Shown: one piece after another, positions 42,537-51,978 of the stretch | Layout: each line of letters starts with the position of its first letter | How positions within the stretch are numbered: the stretch's first letter is position 1 | Source of the DNA: Hoylesella loescheii | GTDB lineage: Bacteria; Bacteroidota; Bacteroidia; Bacteroidales; Bacteroidaceae | DNA: 64,000 nt | Assembly (NCBI GenBank): GCA_021531755.1 | Contig: JADYUK010000004.1 | Span: forward strand, 62,001 to 126,000 | Reading direction: 5' to 3' | Position numbers and translations under genes: made by a program | The notes under the pieces: model-generated | Database searches by the model: none | What the model was told of the DNA's origin: nothing | What the model saw: the letters and a program-made list of their open reading frames with translations, nothing else

Positions 42537-45149
42537 TTAGAATTCCTGTCCAAGGATGAAGTGGAACTGTGAGCCACCCTTTGTGCCGTAGACCTTGTCG
42601 AAACCGTATGCCCAGTCGATACCCATCAGTCCGACCATTGGGAGGAATATGCGGACACCTACACCTGCTGAGCGTTTCATTTCGAACGGGTTGAACTTCT
42701 TTGGCTCTGTCCATGCGTTGCCACCCTCGGCGAATGTGAGGGCGTAGATGGTGGTGTTGCCGAGCAGGAGAGGGTATCTGAGCTCAACAGCAAAGCGGTC
42801 ATAGGCATAGCCTGAAGCGCCGTTAGGTGTCAGCGAGCCGTTCTCATAACCGCGCAGTCCAATTGTCTCCTCTGCATATGTTGTAGAGTATCCTGTCATG
42901 CCGTCACCACCCATGTAGTATGTCTCGAATGGTGAGCGCTTGTATTTGTTGTACGAGCCGAGGATACCGAGCTCCACGCGTGTCATGAGTACGAGACATT
43001 TTGTGCCTCCGGTGAGAGCTGTGTATGTCTTCGACTTGAACTTCCACTTGTGGTATTCAATCCAGCGGTATTTCTCCTGCTGCTCTTTCTGGTATGTCGC
43101 TGACTGTGGGTTTTTCGCGAGGTTCTTATAGTCCTTTCCGTCGAACGATGACCATGGTGGGGTGATGGAGAGCGAAAGCTCGAACTCTGAGCCATGGCGT
43201 GGGAAGAGCTGGTTGTCTACTGACGCGCGTGTCAGTGCGACATTGAAGTTGAGGTTGTTACAGTTGCCTGTAGAGATGAGGAAGTATCGCCAGTTCTTCA
43301 GCATATATCTTGTGAAGGCGACTGACAGTGACAGCTGGAAATAGTCGTCAGGCCAGCGCAGGCGTTTACCCCATCCTAAGCTCGCACCGAACAGCTGTAT
43401 GTACTTGTCAGGGTCATAATAGTTCTCGTAGCTGTTGTAGTATGAGTTGCTGCCATAACCATAGAGATAGTTATAGTAGTTGTTCATATAGCCAGAGTTG
43501 TAGTATGTCGATGACACGTCAGTCTGCCGTGAGTAGTAGGCTCCGACGCTGAACTGCACTGGGCGCTTTCCTCCGAACCATCCTGTCGAGTAGCTGATAT
43601 TGTATGACTGGTAGTATGTACCGTTGGTCTGTGCTCCGAGCGACATCACCTCTCCATCGCCTATTGGCATAATGCCGCGGTGTTCCTTGTTCTTGTTGAA
43701 GAGGTTGGCCATGGAGAAGTTGTTCAGTTTCAGTCCGACACGTCCTATGACACCTGTCTGTCCCCATCCGAGTGACAGCTCCACCTGGTCGTTTGATTTC
43801 GACACAAGGTTCCAGTCGAGGTTGACATTGCCGTTCTCGTAGTCAGGCTTCACGTCTGGTACTATCTGCTCTGGGTCGAAATGTCCCATTGTGGCCAGCT
43901 CTCGCTGTGTACGCTGCAGGGCTTCCTTCGAGAACAGGTCGCCTGGTTTTGTCCTCAGCTCGCGTCGTATTACTTTCTCGTAGACACGGTCGTTGCCGTT
44001 GATACGCACCTTGTTGATGTGGGCCTGCTGTCCCTCCATGATTCTCATCTCGAGGTCAATGGAGTCGCCGACGATGTTCACCTCTGTAGGGTCGAGGCGG
44101 TAGAAGATGTATCCGTGGTTCCAGTACATGTTTCCGACGGCATCCTCGTCCTCGCTGAGGCGTTTGTGTATGAGCTTCTGGTTATACACGTCGCCCTTCT
44201 CCATACCGAGTATGGCCGACAGCTGGTCGGTGTTATACACTGTATTGCCCACCCATTTGATGTTGCGGACATAGTATTTCTGTCCCTCGTCGACCTTTAT
44301 ATAAACGTTGACGTGCTTGTCGTCGTATGGCGAGATGCTGTCGGCGACGATTACTGCGTCACGGTATCCCAGCTCGTTGTATTTGTCTATGAGGTTCTGC
44401 TTGTCGGTCTTGTATCTCTCTGGTGTGTACTTCTTTGCCTTGAAGAACGAGTAGAGCTTTCCAGCCTCATTTGTTTTTGAGAGCGCACCCTTCTTGAACA
44501 GTCCGCCCTTGATTTTCTTCAGGGTGAGGTTCTTGTTGCCTTCGATGGTGATCTGGTGAATCTTCATCTTGTCCTTCTTGTCGATATCGACATCGAGGAT
44601 AACCTTGTTCTTCTCGGCCACGTCGTCCCTCTGGCGTATGTTTATCTCGGCATTGTTGAATCCCTTGTCGTCGAAGTATTTCTTTGCGAGTGTCTTGGCG
44701 CGTGCTATCATGTTGGGCGTTATCTGCGCTCCCTTCAGCAGTCCGAGTTTCTGCTCCATATCCTCTCTCTCTGACTTCTTTATGCCGATATAGTTGATTG
44801 TCGACACTCGTGGTCTTGCCTTGAGATAGATATGCAGGTAGACATTGTCTCCGACGAGCGAGTCAGCCGCTATTGTGACATCAGAGAAGAGCCCGTGCTT
44901 CCAGTATCTCTTCACGGCCTCTGTTATCTCTGGTCCTGGTAGCTGTATCTCCTGTCCGACGGCGAGTCCGGAGATGCTCAGCAGCATATAGTCCTCATAT
45001 CCCTCTATGCCGCTAACATTCAGTCCGCCTATTGTTACGCTGCGTGGATTTCCAGCGTATGTTATTTCCGGATTGACAATCTTGTCCTGTGCCACGATGT
45101 CAGACACTGTGGCGAGGATCATGGTGAGTATAAGTATTGTTTTCCTCAT
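42537..45149 (-). CDS. bamA: Outer membrane protein assembly factor BamA
   Basis: The 870-aa protein has a signal peptide (1-20) and five POTRA domains (about 25-450; repeated G-Y-x-D-A or G-x-x-A-E-I ends such as ELGYRDAVI). A C-terminal 16-strand barrel ends in phenylalanine (HFILGQEF), the recognition signature of outer membrane proteins. A tyrosine/asparagine-rich extracellular insertion (about 540-575) is a species-specific loop. It folds and inserts outer membrane beta-barrels. Genes for the chaperones that feed it lie directly downstream. Confidence 0.97.
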   Translation of the reverse strand: MRKTILILTMILATVSDIVAQDKIVNPEITYAGNPRSVTIGGLNVSGIEGYEDYMLLSISGLAVGQEIQLPGPEITEAVKRYWKHGLFSDVTIAADSLVGDNVYLHIYLKARPRVSTINYIGIKKSEREDMEQKLGLLKGAQITPNMIARAKTLAKKYFDDKGFNNAEINIRQRDDVAEKNKVILDVDIDKKDKMKIHQITIEGNKNLTLKKIKGGLFKKGALSKTNEAGKLYSFFKAKKYTPERYKTDKQNLIDKYNELGYRDAVIVADSISPYDDKHVNVYIKVDEGQKYYVRNIKWVGNTVYNTDQLSAILGMEKGDVYNQKLIHKRLSEDEDAVGNMYWNHGYIFYRLDPTEVNIVGDSIDLEMRIMEGQQAHINKVRINGNDRVYEKVIRRELRTKPGDLFSKEALQRTQRELATMGHFDPEQIVPDVKPDYENGNVNLDWNLVSKSNDQVELSLGWGQTGVIGRVGLKLNNFSMANLFNKNKEHRGIMPIGDGEVMSLGAQTNGTYYQSYNISYSTGWFGGKRPVQFSVGAYYSRQTDVSSTYYNSGYMNNYYNYLYGYGSNSYYNSYENYYDPDKYIQLFGASLGWGKRLRWPDDYFQLSLSVAFTRYMLKNWRYFLISTGNCNNLNFNVALTRASVDNQLFPRHGSEFELSLSITPPWSSFDGKDYKNLAKNPQSATYQKEQQEKYRWIEYHKWKFKSKTYTALTGGTKCLVLMTRVELGILGSYNKYKRSPFETYYMGGDGMTGYSTTYAEETIGLRGYENGSLTPNGASGYAYDRFAVELRYPLLLGNTTIYALTFAEGGNAWTEPKKFNPFEMKRSAGVGVRIFLPMVGLMGIDWAYGFDKVYGTKGGSQFHFILGQEF

Positions 45150-45320
45150 CTGTACGTTATAGGCCTTTCCTGTCGCATACCTGCCGCCGTTCTTGTTGTC
45201 TGTGGCGTCATGGTGCTATGTCTGTGCCTTTTCTGTATGTTTAGGTAGGCATGTGGGTTGTCTGTTTGTCGCCCCGTTGCCTTGTGATGTTTTATCTCTG
45301 TCAGTCGTCCTTCGGCGTTC

Positions 45321-46040
45321 TCAGGCGTTCTGTTCTACCTGGTCGCCTGTCTTGCCGTATCGTCTTTGTCTCTGCTGATACCATTCGATAGCCTCATGGA
45401 GATGGCTCTCACGGAAGTCGGGCCAGAACGTGTCAGTGAAGTACAGCTCGGTGTATGCTATCTGCCACAAGAGGTAGTTTGATATCCTCTGTTCTCCTCC
45501 TGTGCGTATGAGGAGGTCAGGGTCAGGCGTTCCGTTTGTCTGCAGGTGTTTGTCTATGACGCTGTCGTCTATGTTGTCCGGATTCAGCATTCCGTCCCTT
45601 GCCTCTTCGGCTATTCTTCTTACAGCGTCTGTTATCTCCCATCGTGACGAGTAGCTCAAGGCGGCGGTGAGTGTCATGGTCTTGTTTCCCGCTGTGTGCT
45701 GCTCGACGTCCCTCAGCTTCCTGTTGACATCCTCAGGCAGTCTCTTTCTGTCTCCGATGACATTGAACCGTATGTCGTTCTTCTGGAACACCTCTTCCTC
45801 AAGGGCTGTCAGCACAAGTCCCATGAGGGCTGACACCTCATCCGCCGGTCTGTTCCAGTTCTCTGTCGAGAAGGCGTACACGGTCAGGTGTCTCACTCCT
45901 ATACGTGCGCTTTCAGCTGCGATGCGTGTTATAGACTCCACTCCAGCCTGGTGGCCGTAAGAGCGAGGCTTTCCCTGAGCCTTAGCCCATCGCCCGTTGC
46001 CGTCCATGATGATGGCTATGTGTTGTGGGATATTGTTCAT
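45321..46040 (-). CDS. uppS: Isoprenyl transferase (undecaprenyl diphosphate synthase)
   Basis: The 239-aa enzyme shows [14 protein letters not shown] (residues 10-23, catalytic Asp14-type), [11 protein letters not shown] (about 75-85) and [15 protein letters not shown] (about 188-202). These define cis-prenyltransferases that make the lipid carrier for cell-wall and polysaccharide units. Its place directly before bamA is the conserved Bacteroidales order. Confidence 0.97.
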   Translation of the reverse strand: MNNIPQHIAIIMDGNGRWAKAQGKPRSYGHQAGVESITRIAAESARIGVRHLTVYAFSTENWNRPADEVSALMGLVLTALEEEVFQKNDIRFNVIGDRKRLPEDVNRKLRDVEQHTAGNKTMTLTAALSYSSRWEITDAVRRIAEEARDGMLNPDNIDDSVIDKHLQTNGTPDPDLLIRTGGEQRISNYLLWQIAYTELYFTDTFWPDFRESHLHEAIEWYQQRQRRYGKTGDQVEQNA

Positions 46041-46143
46041 TTATGTCTTTTTGTGATGTTTCTTCTGTCATGCGGGGCCTTGTGCTGTGGCCTTGCTGCT
46101 GTCTTCACGTCTGCCGGTCACTGTTGTCAGCTGTTCTGTTGTG

Positions 46144-46833
46144 TCACCAGTCGTCCTTGTTGCATGTGGGGCATTTCGGTGAGAAGCTATAGGTCAGAGC
46201 GAGGCGCAGTGTCGAGTAGCAGTCTGTGTTCTTGAATATTCCGCTGCTCTTTATGCCGTATGGCGACTCCATACCGTCGAGCTTGTCGCTCAGCGAGGCG
46301 TGGAATGCCCATTCGAGGTTTATGTTCAGTCTTTGCGACACCTTGTATTTTAGTCCCAGTCCGAGAGGTATGTTCGCTGTGAACGTCGTCTTCGGGTCGC
46401 CTGTTGCCAGTGTTGCGCCTAATCCTCCAAATATGTAAGGTGTCAGAGGCACAGCTCCCCGGTATTCCCTTCCTGTCCCGTAAGGCCAGAAGTTATACTC
46501 GTACACGATGTTGAGGTCGGCCATTGAGCGTTTGAATGTGTATGGCTCGTCGGCCAGTCCGGGGTAGTATGTCGTGCTGTTTGTGCTCGAACCCTTCAGC
46601 TGAGTGAATCCCATGTCGGCCCTTATGGCGGAGAATACCGACAGGTTATGCCTGTAGACGAGACTCGCGGCTGGCTGCATGCCCTTTGTCAGCGAGCCGT
46701 TGAAGTCGCCGAGATATGTTGTCATGCCGATGCCGACACCTATCTCACGGCGGTATATCGGTTCGTCCTGTGCCAGTGATGTCGCCGGTGCCGCTGTTAT
46801 TATGAATATTATTATAATAAGGTGTCTCAGCAT
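46144..46833 (-). CDS. DUF6089-family outer membrane beta-barrel protein
   Basis: ATG 46833 gives a 229-aa protein with a signal peptide (1-22), start of the mature part IGVGIGMTTYLGDFNGS and alternating beta strands typical of a small OmpA-like barrel. It ends in a cysteine-bearing tail (SPKCPTCNKDDW). Its position between the DUF6242 lipoprotein and uppS matches the conserved Bacteroidales cluster, hence the DUF6089 call. Function unknown; an envelope-assembly role is inferred. Confidence 0.82.
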   Translation of the reverse strand: MLRHLIIIIFIITAAPATSLAQDEPIYRREIGVGIGMTTYLGDFNGSLTKGMQPAASLVYRHNLSVFSAIRADMGFTQLKGSSTNSTTYYPGLADEPYTFKRSMADLNIVYEYNFWPYGTGREYRGAVPLTPYIFGGLGATLATGDPKTTFTANIPLGLGLKYKVSQRLNINLEWAFHASLSDKLDGMESPYGIKSSGIFKNTDCYSTLRLALTYSFSPKCPTCNKDDW

Positions 46834-46940
46834 TAGGTCTTCTTCCTTTCTTGCTTTCCCGCCCTGTTCCTTGGGGCAGATATGTTTATGTTGAAGGCTT
46901 GGCCGTCCAGATGGATATGTTTCTGTCCATTTTGTCGGCT

Positions 46941-48341
46941 TTATTGCCATGTGAACTGGCTCATGTATCCTCTCCAGACCTCGCCTGTCCCGCCGCATAC
47001 AATCCATATACAGCCGTATTTGTCGGCCGTCATGGTCATCTCGGTCTTGCTGCATGCCATATTCCCGGGCAGGAAGAGGCGTGAGTCGGTCCACCAGTTC
47101 AGTCCGCCATCGCGTGAGAACCACACCTTCTGTTGAGCCTCCTCGTCACATTTTCCACGTCCCTCGCCGCCAGCCATGAGCAGTCCGTCGGCGTATGGCA
47201 CGACGCTCAGGGCCTTCAGTGCAGGTGCGTGGTGCCATGTCTCAGATGTGAAAGGCTGGTACATCCATGATTGTGTCGCTGTTGCGTTCTGGTTGTCCAC
47301 GACCTTTGTCCACACGACACATGTGGCGTCCTCGGCATTGTCCCTGTTTCCTATGAGGTATACAATATCGAGGTCAGCGTTAAATCTTGATGTCACGGTC
47401 ACGGCGTTTATGTCCAGCTCTGGTAGGGCGTCGGCTGTTCCGTCGAGTGTTTCCGTTGTCCATGTCGCGCCGTTGTCCTCCGACGCCATTATCCCGCCAT
47501 TGGCAGCGAGGGCATACAATGCCTGTCTTGATGCTGTCAGCAGCCTCTTGACAGGAGCGGCCTTAGCCATGTTCTGCCATGTCTTTCCGTCGGCAGAGAT
47601 ATAGATATCCCTTTCGGCATCGAGCATGTAGAGGTTCTTCCCGTCTGTTGCCATGCTTATTGTATGTGTGGCAGACGGCATGTCAATCTCCGTCCAGTTG
47701 TTCCCATCCTTAGAACTTGTTGTGTAAGCCTTTGCCTTTCCGTTGTCTGTTCCGTAAGCCACGATGTCATTGCCCCACAGCATGGAGCGCAGTCCTGTCA
47801 GCGCCCCGAGTCTTGAGTCGCTGTTCTTGCGCTGCCAGTAGATAGAGTCCTCCTCCTCTTTGTGTACACGCACCTCGACGGTATAGTCCTTTGACCAAGA
47901 CAAGTCGTTGGCGAAGCATCGCAACACCCTTGGCACAGAGAAGTCGAGCGAGTCAGTCCCGATGTACGAGAGCGAGTCGCTGCTGATGCTCTTCAGGTAG
48001 GCAAAGCTTGAGTTCTTGGTGCCTATTGTAGGGATACACTTGTCTGTCATGACCCCCTTTGGCAGCGAGTCGACGTTGTATATGAGTCCCTTCTCCTGGT
48101 CTATGGTGAAGAGATATGAGCTATAGTCGACAGACGCGGTGTATGTTGAGTCCTGTCCTTTAGAGCCCGTCGTGTGCATCAGACGGTTCAGTTTGCCCAA
48201 AGAGAACGATGTTATGGCAGCATCGTTGTACTGCACGACCTCAATCTTGTCGTCAGAGAGACACGATGTTGTCATTGTCAGCACAGTGATGATTGCGGCT
48301 GCGGCTGTGATGAGTGTTCTTAGATGTTGTCTTGTCGTCAT
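46941..48341 (-). CDS. DUF6242-family lipoprotein with beta-propeller repeats
   Basis: The 466-aa protein has a lipoprotein signal peptide (TTSC, Cys about residue 27) followed by LSDD, similar to surface-export signals. An N-terminal domain (about 30-160) is followed by a propeller of BNR-like repeats (SSKDGNNWTEI, ISADGKTWQNM, ASEDNGATWTTE, FSRDGGLNWWTD). It is the first gene of the leftward envelope cluster, with a promoter at 48561-48570. Function unknown. Confidence 0.82.
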   Translation of the reverse strand: MTTRQHLRTLITAAAAIITVLTMTTSCLSDDKIEVVQYNDAAITSFSLGKLNRLMHTTGSKGQDSTYTASVDYSSYLFTIDQEKGLIYNVDSLPKGVMTDKCIPTIGTKNSSFAYLKSISSDSLSYIGTDSLDFSVPRVLRCFANDLSWSKDYTVEVRVHKEEEDSIYWQRKNSDSRLGALTGLRSMLWGNDIVAYGTDNGKAKAYTTSSKDGNNWTEIDMPSATHTISMATDGKNLYMLDAERDIYISADGKTWQNMAKAAPVKRLLTASRQALYALAANGGIMASEDNGATWTTETLDGTADALPELDINAVTVTSRFNADLDIVYLIGNRDNAEDATCVVWTKVVDNQNATATQSWMYQPFTSETWHHAPALKALSVVPYADGLLMAGGEGRGKCDEEAQQKVWFSRDGGLNWWTDSRLFLPGNMACSKTEMTMTADKYGCIWIVCGGTGEVWRGYMSQFTWQ

Positions 48342-48560
48342 TATTCTTGTTGTGATTCAGCGTCATGCTGGCATCCTGTCCCACCCCTGCACATATTCTC
48401 ACCTTGTGTTGTGCCCCAGGGTCATCCAGTTGTCAGGCGGCTGTTATTCCGTGTCTTACGCCGTTCAGTGGCGTTATGTTTCTATTTCTTGGTGTCTCGG
48501 CATGTCCATGGGCATTCATGCTTCGCCCCTGTTGCTCCTGCAATGGTATACCTAAAACGT

Positions 48561-48570
48561 TGCAAAATTA
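48561..48570 (-). promoter_or_regulatory. Promoter of the envelope-biogenesis cluster
   Basis: The minus strand reads TAATTTTGCA, matching TAnnTTTG, 220 bp upstream of the DUF6242 gene. The interval 48342-48945 holds this and a divergent promoter but no gene. Confidence 0.55.
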
Positions 48571-48863
48571 ATCAGAAAAATTCTAAAACCAGCATTTTCT
48601 TTCTCTCTAAATGATTTATTTATAGATTTATCTTGATTTTTTTAGGTTTGTTGACTATAAATAAGGAGAAAAATAACATTTATGTCACATATTGTGTCCG
48701 TATTCTCTTCATTGCCATCCCTGTTTCAAGTTGTCTTCCAGGCTTGAGTGTCAGGGAGCCTGGCACACCACATCCTGCCTGCTTCTTTGTCGGCATATAA
48801 GGGTGGAAACGCGAGTTCACAGCCCGTTTTGTCCCTTCTGTCAGCAAAAAAGTCAGTATAAAT

Positions 48864-48896
48864 TTTGCAGTCTCTCTGTTTTCTGATAACTTTGCA
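48864..48896 (+). promoter_or_regulatory. Promoter of the double hydrolase gene
   Basis: TTTG (48864-48867), 19 bp, then TAACTTTGCA (48887-48896) is an exact Bacteroidetes promoter, 49 bp upstream of the ATG. Confidence 0.8.
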
Positions 48897-48945
48897 TCTT
48901 GACCACACAAATTGTCATAACCATTAACCTACAAACCATAACGCT

Positions 48946-50670
48946 ATGAAAAGACCCATCCTTATCACCCTGACCCTTCTCCTGAGTCTTATGGTCATGG
49001 CCGGCGACCGTATGCCGATATGGCCGAAAGGCAAGATGCCTCATACTCAGGGACATCAGATAGCGGCCATGACAGACGAGTCATCACTCCTCGGATTCAA
49101 TCCCGACCGCCACCGCACACCATATCTCGAATGGTTCGCCCCGCCAAGTCCGGAGACTCGCAATGGAGCCTGCATGATACTCATCTCCGGTGGTTCATAC
49201 CAGAACTGCTGTGATGTGCGCCACATAAAACGCTGGAGAGAGCGGCTTACAGAGCTTGGTTTCCAGTGTGTCAACCTCGTCTACCGCACCCCGCGCCCTG
49301 TCTCGCTGCCCATCTACCAGACAGCGTGGGAAGACGGACAACGTGCTGTGCGCCTCGTGCGCAAGGAGGCTGGCAAGCGCGGCTATGACCCCGAGCGCAT
49401 CGGTACGATATCCATGTCGGCCGGCTCGCATCTCGCTCTGCTCCTCGCCACGAGTTCCCAGACCCGTGCCTACACACCTGTCGACAAGACAGACAGCATC
49501 GGCTGCCACATCAACTGGGCCATCGTCAACGCCCCAGCCTATGGCACGACAGACGGCGAGGCTGGCACACCGGCCTCACGTGACGGCTATGGGACAGATG
49601 TCACGCTGAGCAAAGTCTTCCGATTCGACAGCAAGACATGCCCCATGAGCCTCCATCATGGTGGGCTTGACCCCTACACCCCGATGACCTCAACCCTCGT
49701 CTACAGACAGCTGAGGAGAATGGGAATCCCCGCCGAGCTGCATCTCTACCCCGACAAGGGCCACGGAGTCTATGGCCTGGAGAGAGGCGTGGAGTTCATG
49801 AGGCAGATGGGATTCATGGGCGAGGTTGGAGCCGAGGTGCAGATTATGGACAGCGTCAGGGACAAGAAGCCTGGCACGCAGAAGGTCAGCATATGGCCCG
49901 ATGGAGCCATGCCCGACGCCCAGGACCACCAGTGTCTCCCGTATATAGAGTGGCATATCCCTGACACCCTCTCAACCAAGGCCGTGCAGATAGTCTTCTC
50001 GGGCGGTGCGTATGTGCGCAATGACCCTGACGGCTTTGAGGTCGCCCCGGTAAGACAATACCTCAACGACAAGGGCATGGCCGTCGTCACACTCAAGTAC
50101 CGCACGCCCCGCCCTAATAATCTCGCCAAGCACACCACCGCATGGCAGGACCTCCAGCGCACTATACGCATCGTCAGGAAAGAGGCGGCAGAGCGTGGAC
50201 TCGACCCCTCGCGCATAGGCATCATGGGATGCTCGGCCGGCGGACACCTGACACTCATGGGTGTGACATCGTCATGCCACAAGGCGTATCTCCCCATCGA
50301 CGACACCGACCGCCTGCCATGCGATGTGCAGTGGGGTGTCGCCATATATCCCGCTTATGCCCTCACTGACGGCGCCGACCAGAACAACATCCATAAGGGC
50401 AATGAGGATGTGGATATCCTTGTCCCAGAGTTCTCGTTCGACCTTAAGACAGCGCCGACGCTGTTCATACATGGCGATGCCGACGGATGGGCCGCGATGA
50501 ACTCTGTCAAATGCTGGGAGAAGATGAGGGCGATGGGAGTGCAGAGCGAGCTCCACACCCTCGCGCTGCGCAAGCACTGCTTCCAGAGAGCCAGCTCTCC
50601 AGGGACTGGCAGCTACACTTTCCTCGACAGGATTTGGGAGTTCCTGACAGAGAAAGGACTGAACAAATAG
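48946..50670 (+). CDS. Secreted protein with two tandem alpha/beta-hydrolase (esterase) domains
   Basis: The 574-aa product has a signal peptide (1-19) and two homologous hydrolase domains (about 20-290 and 305-570). Each begins with IWP-(K/D)-G-x-MP, has GG-(S/A)-Y as an oxyanion region, LxYRTPRP, then a nucleophile elbow: SMSAGSH (about 156-162) in the first and GCSAGGH (about 427-433) in the second. His candidates lie in KGHGVYG and RKHCFQ, Asp in HGGLDPYTP and HGDADGW. This resembles polysaccharide acetyl-esterases and BD-FAE type hydrolases. Probably removes acyl groups from dietary glycans in the periplasm. Confidence 0.85.
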   Translation: MKRPILITLTLLLSLMVMAGDRMPIWPKGKMPHTQGHQIAAMTDESSLLGFNPDRHRTPYLEWFAPPSPETRNGACMILISGGSYQNCCDVRHIKRWRERLTELGFQCVNLVYRTPRPVSLPIYQTAWEDGQRAVRLVRKEAGKRGYDPERIGTISMSAGSHLALLLATSSQTRAYTPVDKTDSIGCHINWAIVNAPAYGTTDGEAGTPASRDGYGTDVTLSKVFRFDSKTCPMSLHHGGLDPYTPMTSTLVYRQLRRMGIPAELHLYPDKGHGVYGLERGVEFMRQMGFMGEVGAEVQIMDSVRDKKPGTQKVSIWPDGAMPDAQDHQCLPYIEWHIPDTLSTKAVQIVFSGGAYVRNDPDGFEVAPVRQYLNDKGMAVVTLKYRTPRPNNLAKHTTAWQDLQRTIRIVRKEAAERGLDPSRIGIMGCSAGGHLTLMGVTSSCHKAYLPIDDTDRLPCDVQWGVAIYPAYALTDGADQNNIHKGNEDVDILVPEFSFDLKTAPTLFIHGDADGWAAMNSVKCWEKMRAMGVQSELHTLALRKHCFQRASSPGTGSYTFLDRIWEFLTEKGLNK

Positions 50671-50706
50671 CCGGCTTTTCCAATATGTACTGGATGAGCA
50701 CGTCAA

Positions 50707-50759
50707 AAGCACTGAATGACCGTGTCATTTGCTACCAATGAGGCGGTCATTCAGTGCTT
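50707..50759 (+). terminator. 16-bp hairpin after the hydrolase gene, containing the 22-bp repeat unit
   Basis: AAGCACTGAATGACCG (50707-50722) and its exact complement (50744-50759) enclose a 21-nt loop, 36 bp after the stop. Inside lies an ATGACCGTG unit followed 22 bp later by ATGAGGCGG, the family seen at 30202. Confidence 0.65.
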
Positions 50760-50870
50760 CTTGTTGCTGCCCTTTATAGCATAGTGTGAGTAACGATGAG
50801 TTTATTGGATATTCGCTGTGGTAATGGAATGGTCAATGGCTTGTCACTCAGTCACTTGGTGTTCTCGTTT

Positions 50871-51053
50871 TCAGGCGGGGTTGACTTCGTCTTCCTCCTT
50901 CGCGCCTCGGTCATTGAGCAAGTTTATGACTCTCAGCTTGGCGTCGGTTTCTGACAGTTGCGTCTCTTCGAGACTTATCCCTTGGACATGTTCTTGGCCA
51001 TAGCCTCTTGTATCGCCATATCTTCTGCCCTCGGTATACCTGTCGTTGCTCAT
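50871..51053 (-). CDS. Possible 60-aa hydrophilic protein
   Basis: The frame MSNDRYTEGRRYGD... to ...KEEDEVNPA has balanced, strongly hydrophilic composition and a helical-looking second half (ETDAKLRVINLLND), unlike the chance ORFs around it. A TAAAATTTGG just upstream weakly resembles a promoter. I do not recognise it; it may be a fragment of a larger lost gene. Confidence 0.35.
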   Translation of the reverse strand: MSNDRYTEGRRYGDTRGYGQEHVQGISLEETQLSETDAKLRVINLLNDRGAKEEDEVNPA

Positions 51054-51558
51054 CCAAATTTTACAGGACAGCAATATTCAAGAGTATACACGGCTTTTCA
51101 GAAAATCCCGATGAAATGGGCGAAAAATGACTGTTTGGCGTAGGAGATTATGCCAATTTTCCGGTGTAGGAGCCATCTCGTGCTGCATGCCCCAGTGATT
51201 GACGTAGGGGAGGAGACAGAGACTGAGGGAGTGATGGGCAGCGCAGGCAGAATGACGTTGTGCATTCTCCACATTCGAGGATTGCCGGGTTGAACAGTTG
51301 CTCCATATGCCCGATAGCCGTTCCCGCCGTTCTCCACTGCACATGACATGGCAGTGAGATCCCGTAAACTGATAATGATTGCCCCCACTCGGGCCATTGT
51401 TCCCCGACATGTCGCATCTGCCGCGAGAATTTTTTCCTGCCATCGCTATCAGACAAATATAAATGACGAATAACCACAATGACAGCCATAAAAACTTTGT
51501 CCTACCGTCAGAAAGAATAAAAATATATGAAAAAGATAGCATGAACGCGGGCCAAAGC

Positions 51559-51590
51559 TTTGCTTTGTGGAAAAATATTGCTACTTTTGC
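51559..51590 (+). promoter_or_regulatory. Promoter of argS
   Basis: TTTG (51559-51562), 19 bp, then TACTTTTGC (51582-51590) is an exact Bacteroidetes promoter. The next long gene is argS, starting 389 bp further on. Confidence 0.7.
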
Positions 51591-51597
51591 ACCAAAT

Positions 51598-51978
51598 ATG
51601 CCATGCCTGTCGCTATGTAAGCGGCAGACGACAGCTTGCGGCACACCCGTCGAGTCAGACTCCGGCACAGTGGCCCCCGTTGTCCCATGGCTCACACGAC
51701 AGGGCTGACGACACAGCAGAGTGTGCCCACAGGCTCTGTCCTCAAGCGACAATGGCAGGCGAGAATAGAGGCGGGTTCAAATAATTCCCACCGCCCCAAA
51801 AACATCTTTGACAGATGGTGGGCGTTTTATCAGCGTTCGGATTCTTCTCGGTTCTGATAACAAGACACATCGGTCACGCAGCCCGCTACGCTCCCTCTTC
51901 AACTTGCAATCTACCCTTGAGAATAAATGCCGAAATCTAACAAAGCGAATCAATAGCCCCCACCCCAAAAGAGAAATT
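51598..51978 (+). promoter_or_regulatory. Long structured leader of argS with a possible leader ORF
   Basis: From the predicted start site the leader is about 380 nt. A 36-codon ORF (ATG 51598, stop 51708) starts essentially at the first transcribed base. Further on, CCCACC (51787-51792) can pair with GGTGGG (51817-51822) followed by CGTTTT, and TTATCAG can pair with CTGATAA about 20 nt later. This could be an attenuator, but no known riboswitch or T-box motif was recognised. Confidence 0.35.

Noticed and set aside
51078-51752. 224-aa leftward ORF in the argS leader region
   Set aside because: Composition is random-like, it runs antisense through the argS promoter, and no motif is seen.
51598-51978. 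T-box riboswitch for argS
   Set aside because: No specifier loop or T-box consensus was recognised, and T-boxes are not expected in this phylum.
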